Shown piece by piece: positions 12,947-15,973 of a stretch of 15,973 bases of DNA. The stretch is from CANGYM01 sp044372405. Lineage in GTDB: Bacteria > Pseudomonadota > Alphaproteobacteria > JAJTHO01 > CANGYM01. The stretch spans positions 1 through 15,973 of the forward strand of contig JBILRW010000033.1 of assembly GCA_044372405.1 (NCBI GenBank), given 5' to 3'. The position numbers and the translations under genes are program-made. The notes below the pieces were generated by a model. That model saw nothing but the letters and a program-made list of their open reading frames with translations. It did no database searches and was not told the origin of the DNA. Numbering within the stretch: position 1 is the first letter of the stretch; each line of letters starts with the position of its first letter.

Positions 12947-13737
12947 TCCTTACACCAGACGATATTAAACGACGGGTTGAGCCCAGTTCACTCATCATGG
13001 CCATTGATACCATTAAAAACGGGCATATTCGCATTCAAACCACATTTCAATATCCCGAAACCTCTTATATCGACGTTTACATTAAGCAAAACCCGCAACC
13101 TCCCTTGCCATCGCTGGATACTCAAAAAGTTACCCTGACCGATTTTGCGGGCAGCCTGATGTTTTTGATGGATTGTCAAATCAATCCCCGATCCCCGTCT
13201 AATCGCAAAAGAATGGAGCACATCAAAGAAAGCTATGGTGTTGTTTTCAGGGAGGGAGCCATTGAGTGCGACGTTTCCTTGGATTCCCTTATTGAGGGCA
13301 TTATTCGTTTGGCGCAGGCCTGTTTGCTATTTACAAGCTTAATGTTTACAAAAAAACTTAGCCTAAGCACGGATTTCAGTCAGAAAGTTGAAGATATTAT
13401 GGCAGAGTGTGAAATCGACTACGAAACGAATGGACACATTTTGGCACGAACAGGCAATCTCATCGTTGTGGATTTTCTGACCAAGGGAAAGCGTACCGAA
13501 TCAGGGATTATGGCACTTTCCAGTAGGAACGAACATTACGCCCATCAACGCGCCAATGAAATATTCACCCGCTGGTATGATATTCAGACATTGTCTGATT
13601 GGGATGGTCAAAAAATTACGGTTGTGGATGAAAGCAGCGTCTATCGCGATGACGATTTGAAACGTATTGAACGGGAAAGTACTCTTGTGTTTGCCTCGGA
13701 CATCAAAACATTCTGTGATTTGTTAAGGGCAAGCTAA
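12943..13737 (+). CDS. DUF1828-like protein of unknown function
   Basis: The 264-residue protein has the look of DUF1828 proteins: VTLTDFAGSLMFLMDCQ (about 63-79), followed by a helical HIKESYGVVFREGAIECDVSLDSL and IIRLAQACLLFTSLMF segment. The C-terminal half (YETNGHILARTGNLIVVDFLTKGK...) corresponds to the DUF1829 partner region. These proteins are often found in prophages and accessory regions; their biochemical role is not known to me. The start is well supported by AGGGAGG (12928-12934) 8 bp before the ATG. The neighbours (repeat array upstream, nrdA downstream) do not point to a function. Base use is more AT-rich than in the flanking glycosyltransferase and nrdA genes, which fits acquisition from outside. 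Confidence 0.65.
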   Translation: MILTPDDIKRRVEPSSLIMAIDTIKNGHIRIQTTFQYPETSYIDVYIKQNPQPPLPSLDTQKVTLTDFAGSLMFLMDCQINPRSPSNRKRMEHIKESYGVVFREGAIECDVSLDSLIEGIIRLAQACLLFTSLMFTKKLSLSTDFSQKVEDIMAECEIDYETNGHILARTGNLIVVDFLTKGKRTESGIMALSSRNEHYAHQRANEIFTRWYDIQTLSDWDGQKITVVDESSVYRDDDLKRIERESTLVFASDIKTFCDLLRAS

Positions 13738-13931
13738 GGCGTGAATATCTCGTAACTTTCGCCTGCCGTTACAGAAAATCAGAAAGTGGCGTCACCCCCC
13801 CCCACCCCCCACAAAACAGTTGGCAAGAACACCAGATGTAGTATGATGGGGGCCAGCGACATACTATATATGGTAGTTTTCACTGTTTTCTCAGGGAAAA
13901 AACCACGGCAAAAAATAAAGGAAAAAACGTT
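13738..13931. other. Intergenic region upstream of nrdA
   Basis: Apart from the promoter and NrdR boxes, this 194-bp region holds a C-rich run CACCCCCCCCCACCCCCC (13793-13810), G-rich on the minus strand, that could form unusual DNA structure. AAAGGA about 10 bp before the ATG at 13932 is the ribosome-binding site of nrdA. Confidence 0.5.
13820..13873 (+). promoter_or_regulatory. nrdA promoter with two NrdR-box-like sites
   Basis: TTGGCA (13820-13825) and TATGAT (13842-13847), 16 bp apart and each 5 of 6 to consensus, form a promoter. CTATATATGG (13864-13873) matches the NrdR core CWATATATWG at 9 of 10 positions, and CCAGATGTAG (13832-13841) matches at 7 of 10. The boxes are 32 bp apart, about three helical turns, as is usual for NrdR. 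One box is in the promoter spacer and the other just after the start site, which suits repression when dATP is high. Confidence 0.65.
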
Positions 13932-15788
13932 ATGGGCACCATGGTAGCGATAAAGGAAAAAATCCACGTTCGCATTGATCACACGCGGGATGCGTTGTTG
14001 ACGGACTTTGGGAAGGCCGTTCTTCAGGATCGGTATTTGATGCCCGGAGAGAGCTATCAGGACCTGTTTGCCCGGGTGGCCTGTTACTATGCGGACAATG
14101 TGGATCATGCCCAGAGATTGTATGATTATATCAGTCGGCTGTGGTTTATGCCGGCAACACCGGTGCTGAGTAACGGCGGCACCACGCGGGGCCTGCCCAT
14201 TTCGTGTTTTTTGAATGAGGCCAGCGACAGCCTGGAGGGCATTGTTGATCTGTGGAATGAAAACGTCTGGCTGGCGGCCCGGGGCGGGGGTATCGGCAGT
14301 TATTGGGGCAATTTGCGGTCCATCGGGGAAACGGTGCATGGCAATGGAAAGACCTCTGGCGTCGTGCCGTTTATTCGGGTTCAGGATTCCTTGACCCTGG
14401 CCATTTCCCAGGGCAGCCTCCGCCGGGGCAGCGCCGCCGTGTATTTGCCCGTGAGTCACCCGGAAATTGAGGAATTTATGGAACTCCGCCGCCCCACCGG
14501 CGGGGACCCCAACCGCAAGGCGCTGAATCTGCACCACGGGATCCTGATTCCCGATGCCTTCATGCGCGCCGTGGATCAGGACGATGAATGGGCCCTGACC
14601 AGTCCCAAAGATGGCGCGATTATTCGCACCATTTCCGCCCGCGCCCTGTGGATTCGCATACTCACCGCCCGCATTGAAACGGGGGAGCCCTATATTGTCT
14701 ACATCGATCACGTCAACCGCGCATTACCAGAGCATCAAAAACTGGCGGGCCTGCGGGTAAAAACATCGAATCTCTGCAGCGAGATCACCCTGCCCACCGG
14801 CGAAGATCTCTACGGCAAGCAGCGCACCGCCGTGTGTTGTTTGTCCTCGCTGAATCTCGAGACCTACAAAGAATGGGAAGACCACCCCATGATTTTAGAA
14901 GACGTCATGCGGTTTCTGGATAACGTGCTGCAGGATTTCATCAAAAAAGCCCCCGAATCCATGGCGCGGGCCAAGTATTCCGCCATGCGGGAACGCAGTG
15001 TGGGCCTGGGTGTTATGGGCCTGCACTCGTTTTATCAGCAAAACCTGATTCCCTTTGAATCGGCCCTGGCCAAATCGTGGAATATGCGGATGATGAAGCA
15101 CATTCGCGCCGGTGTGGATATAGCCTCAGAAAAGCTGGCCTTTGAGCGCGGTGCCTGCCCCGATGCGGCGGATTTTGGCATCAAAGAGCGCTTTTCCAAC
15201 AAGCTGGCCATTGCCCCAACGGCGTCCATTTCCATCATCTGCGGCGGCAGTTCCCCCGGGATCGAGCCCTATGTGGCCAACAGTTATACCCACAAAACCC
15301 TGAGTGGCTCCTTTACTGTGCGCAACAAACACCTCGTTAAGTTGCTGGAGGACAAGGGCCACAACACCCCCGAGGTCTGGTCCAGCATCAGCACCACCGA
15401 GGGGTCTGTGCAGCATCTGGATTTTCTGGATGAGCATGAAAAAGACGTGTTCAAAACGGCCTTTGAGCTGGACCAGCGTTGGTTGATTGATTTGGCGGCG
15501 GACAGGACCCCCTTTGTGTGTCAGGCGCAGTCGCTGAACATTTTCCTGCCCGCCAACGTGCATAAGCGGGATTTGCACCGCCTGCACCACATGGCGTGGG
15601 CGCGGGGGGTCAAAAGCCTGTATTACTGTCGGTCCAAATCCATGCAACGGGCCGATGTTGTGGCCACCAACGTGGCCACAGCGCCGGCATCCCTGATCGC
15701 ACAGGCCGAAAAAAACGCCGCCATGCCGCTGCTCTCCCCCGTCAACGACGAGGGAAATAAGTATGAGGAATGCTTGGCGTGTCAGTAG
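13932..15788 (+). CDS. nrdA: Class I ribonucleotide reductase, large (alpha) subunit
   Basis: NrdA reduces ribonucleoside diphosphates to deoxyribonucleotides together with the radical-bearing NrdB. The active-site residues can be seen: Cys92 (LPISCF, E. coli Cys225), Asn280-x-Cys282-x-Glu284 (KTSNLCSEI, E. coli N437/C439/E441), Cys302 (AVCCLSSLNL, E. coli C462), the radical-path Tyr564-Tyr565 (SLYYCRSKS) and the C-terminal redox pair Cys614/Cys617 (ECLACQ). At 618 residues it lacks the N-terminal ATP cone of the 761-residue E. coli enzyme, so overall activity control by dATP must be absent or handled otherwise. The ATG at 13932 has AAAGGA upstream; a second ATG at 13941 is possible. NrdR-like boxes lie in its promoter. 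nrdB is not in the window but may follow. Confidence 0.95.
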   Translation: MGTMVAIKEKIHVRIDHTRDALLTDFGKAVLQDRYLMPGESYQDLFARVACYYADNVDHAQRLYDYISRLWFMPATPVLSNGGTTRGLPISCFLNEASDSLEGIVDLWNENVWLAARGGGIGSYWGNLRSIGETVHGNGKTSGVVPFIRVQDSLTLAISQGSLRRGSAAVYLPVSHPEIEEFMELRRPTGGDPNRKALNLHHGILIPDAFMRAVDQDDEWALTSPKDGAIIRTISARALWIRILTARIETGEPYIVYIDHVNRALPEHQKLAGLRVKTSNLCSEITLPTGEDLYGKQRTAVCCLSSLNLETYKEWEDHPMILEDVMRFLDNVLQDFIKKAPESMARAKYSAMRERSVGLGVMGLHSFYQQNLIPFESALAKSWNMRMMKHIRAGVDIASEKLAFERGACPDAADFGIKERFSNKLAIAPTASISIICGGSSPGIEPYVANSYTHKTLSGSFTVRNKHLVKLLEDKGHNTPEVWSSISTTEGSVQHLDFLDEHEKDVFKTAFELDQRWLIDLAADRTPFVCQAQSLNIFLPANVHKRDLHRLHHMAWARGVKSLYYCRSKSMQRADVVATNVATAPASLIAQAEKNAAMPLLSPVNDEGNKYEECLACQ

Positions 15789-15973
15789 GGGGGGTTTCGC
15801 TTAGCCACCTCTAATAACCGTGTCATCCCCGCGAAAGCGGGGATCCAGTTCTTTGATTTTTATGGATTGGCATCGATGTTTTGTGTAAATCCTATAATAC
15901 TAATCTTTGTAACTCCCTACCTCCCCTTTAAACGGGGATGGGGGGTGGCTGACCTGCGAAGGCATTTTTGATG
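15789..15973. other. Gene-free right end with palindromic repeats
   Basis: After the nrdA stop I see only repeats: the hairpin at 15825-15844, then CCTCCCCTTTAAACGGGG (15920-15937), which shares its left arm with the palindrome at 1995-2016. No promoter or gene start is convincing before the edge. Confidence 0.5.
15825..15844. repeat. Dispersed GTCATCCCCGCGAAAGCGGGGAT-type hairpin repeat
   Basis: ATCCCCGC (15825-15832) pairs perfectly with GCGGGGAT (15837-15844) around GAAA, a stable tetraloop. The surrounding TGTCAT...CCAGTT is a repeat widespread in proteobacterial genomes. It lies 37 bp after nrdA and may attenuate transcription, but no T-run follows. Confidence 0.7.

Noticed and set aside
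13779..14711. 310-codon open frame on the minus strand opposite nrdA
   Set aside because: It lies antisense to a clear NrdA with intact active-site residues, and its product is low-complexity Gly/Ala/Gln-rich without a known pattern.
15825..15844. Intrinsic terminator of nrdA
   Set aside because: The hairpin is stable but has no T-run, and it matches a dispersed repeat type.

Overview
The window reads like a chromosomal stretch of an alphaproteobacterium. This rests on a gene-transfer-agent-type NlpC/P60 peptidase, a 17-kDa-antigen-like glycine-zipper lipoprotein, an NrdA without an N-terminal ATP cone, and a gltX with an LSKRxGSLS-type second motif. The many short palindromic repeats, toxin-antitoxin remnants and trimmed genes fit a genome that is being rearranged or reduced, possibly a host-associated lineage. 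That lifestyle is inference; no rRNA or tRNA is present to place the organism.

Layout. 1-1932 (-): mfd, running off the left edge and lacking the usual N-terminal third. 2059-2295 (-): an orphan ParD-like antitoxin. 2457-4556 (+): a 699-residue J-domain protein of unknown role, possibly with a leaderless mRNA. 4638-6103 (-): hemF followed by an overlapping CPBP membrane protease gene. 6129-6281: a MITE-like inverted-repeat element just upstream of hemF. 6323-7656 (+): phased A-tracts, a Fur-box-like site and a secreted TIGR03118-type protein. 7651-8004: heptamer repeats and a hairpin-rich stretch. 8005-8811 (-) and 8873-9478 (+): two divergent lipoprotein genes, the second followed by gltX (9488-10822). 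10830-11057: an inverted-repeat end and the remains of a yefM-yoeB toxin-antitoxin pair. 11037-11522 (-): NlpC/P60 peptidase. 11515-12648 (+): GT4 glycosyltransferase; its start codon overlaps that of the peptidase in a palindrome. 12643-12719: eleven heptamer repeats. 12833-13737 (+): a possible small ORF coupled to a DUF1828-like gene. 13820-15788 (+): an NrdR-box promoter and nrdA. 15789-15973: dispersed palindromes; nrdB is expected beyond the edge.

The genes do not form one pathway. They cover DNA repair (mfd), haem synthesis (hemF), envelope proteins, translation (gltX), surface sugars (GT4) and dNTP supply (nrdA). The most unusual points are the Mfd protein that begins exactly at domain 3, the AGGTGAC arrays that supply the stop codons of two unrelated genes, the ATGCGCAT palindrome that holds two divergent start codons, and a peptidase gene whose stop codon lies in antisense yoeB sequence. 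I see no clearly new multi-gene defence or metabolic system.
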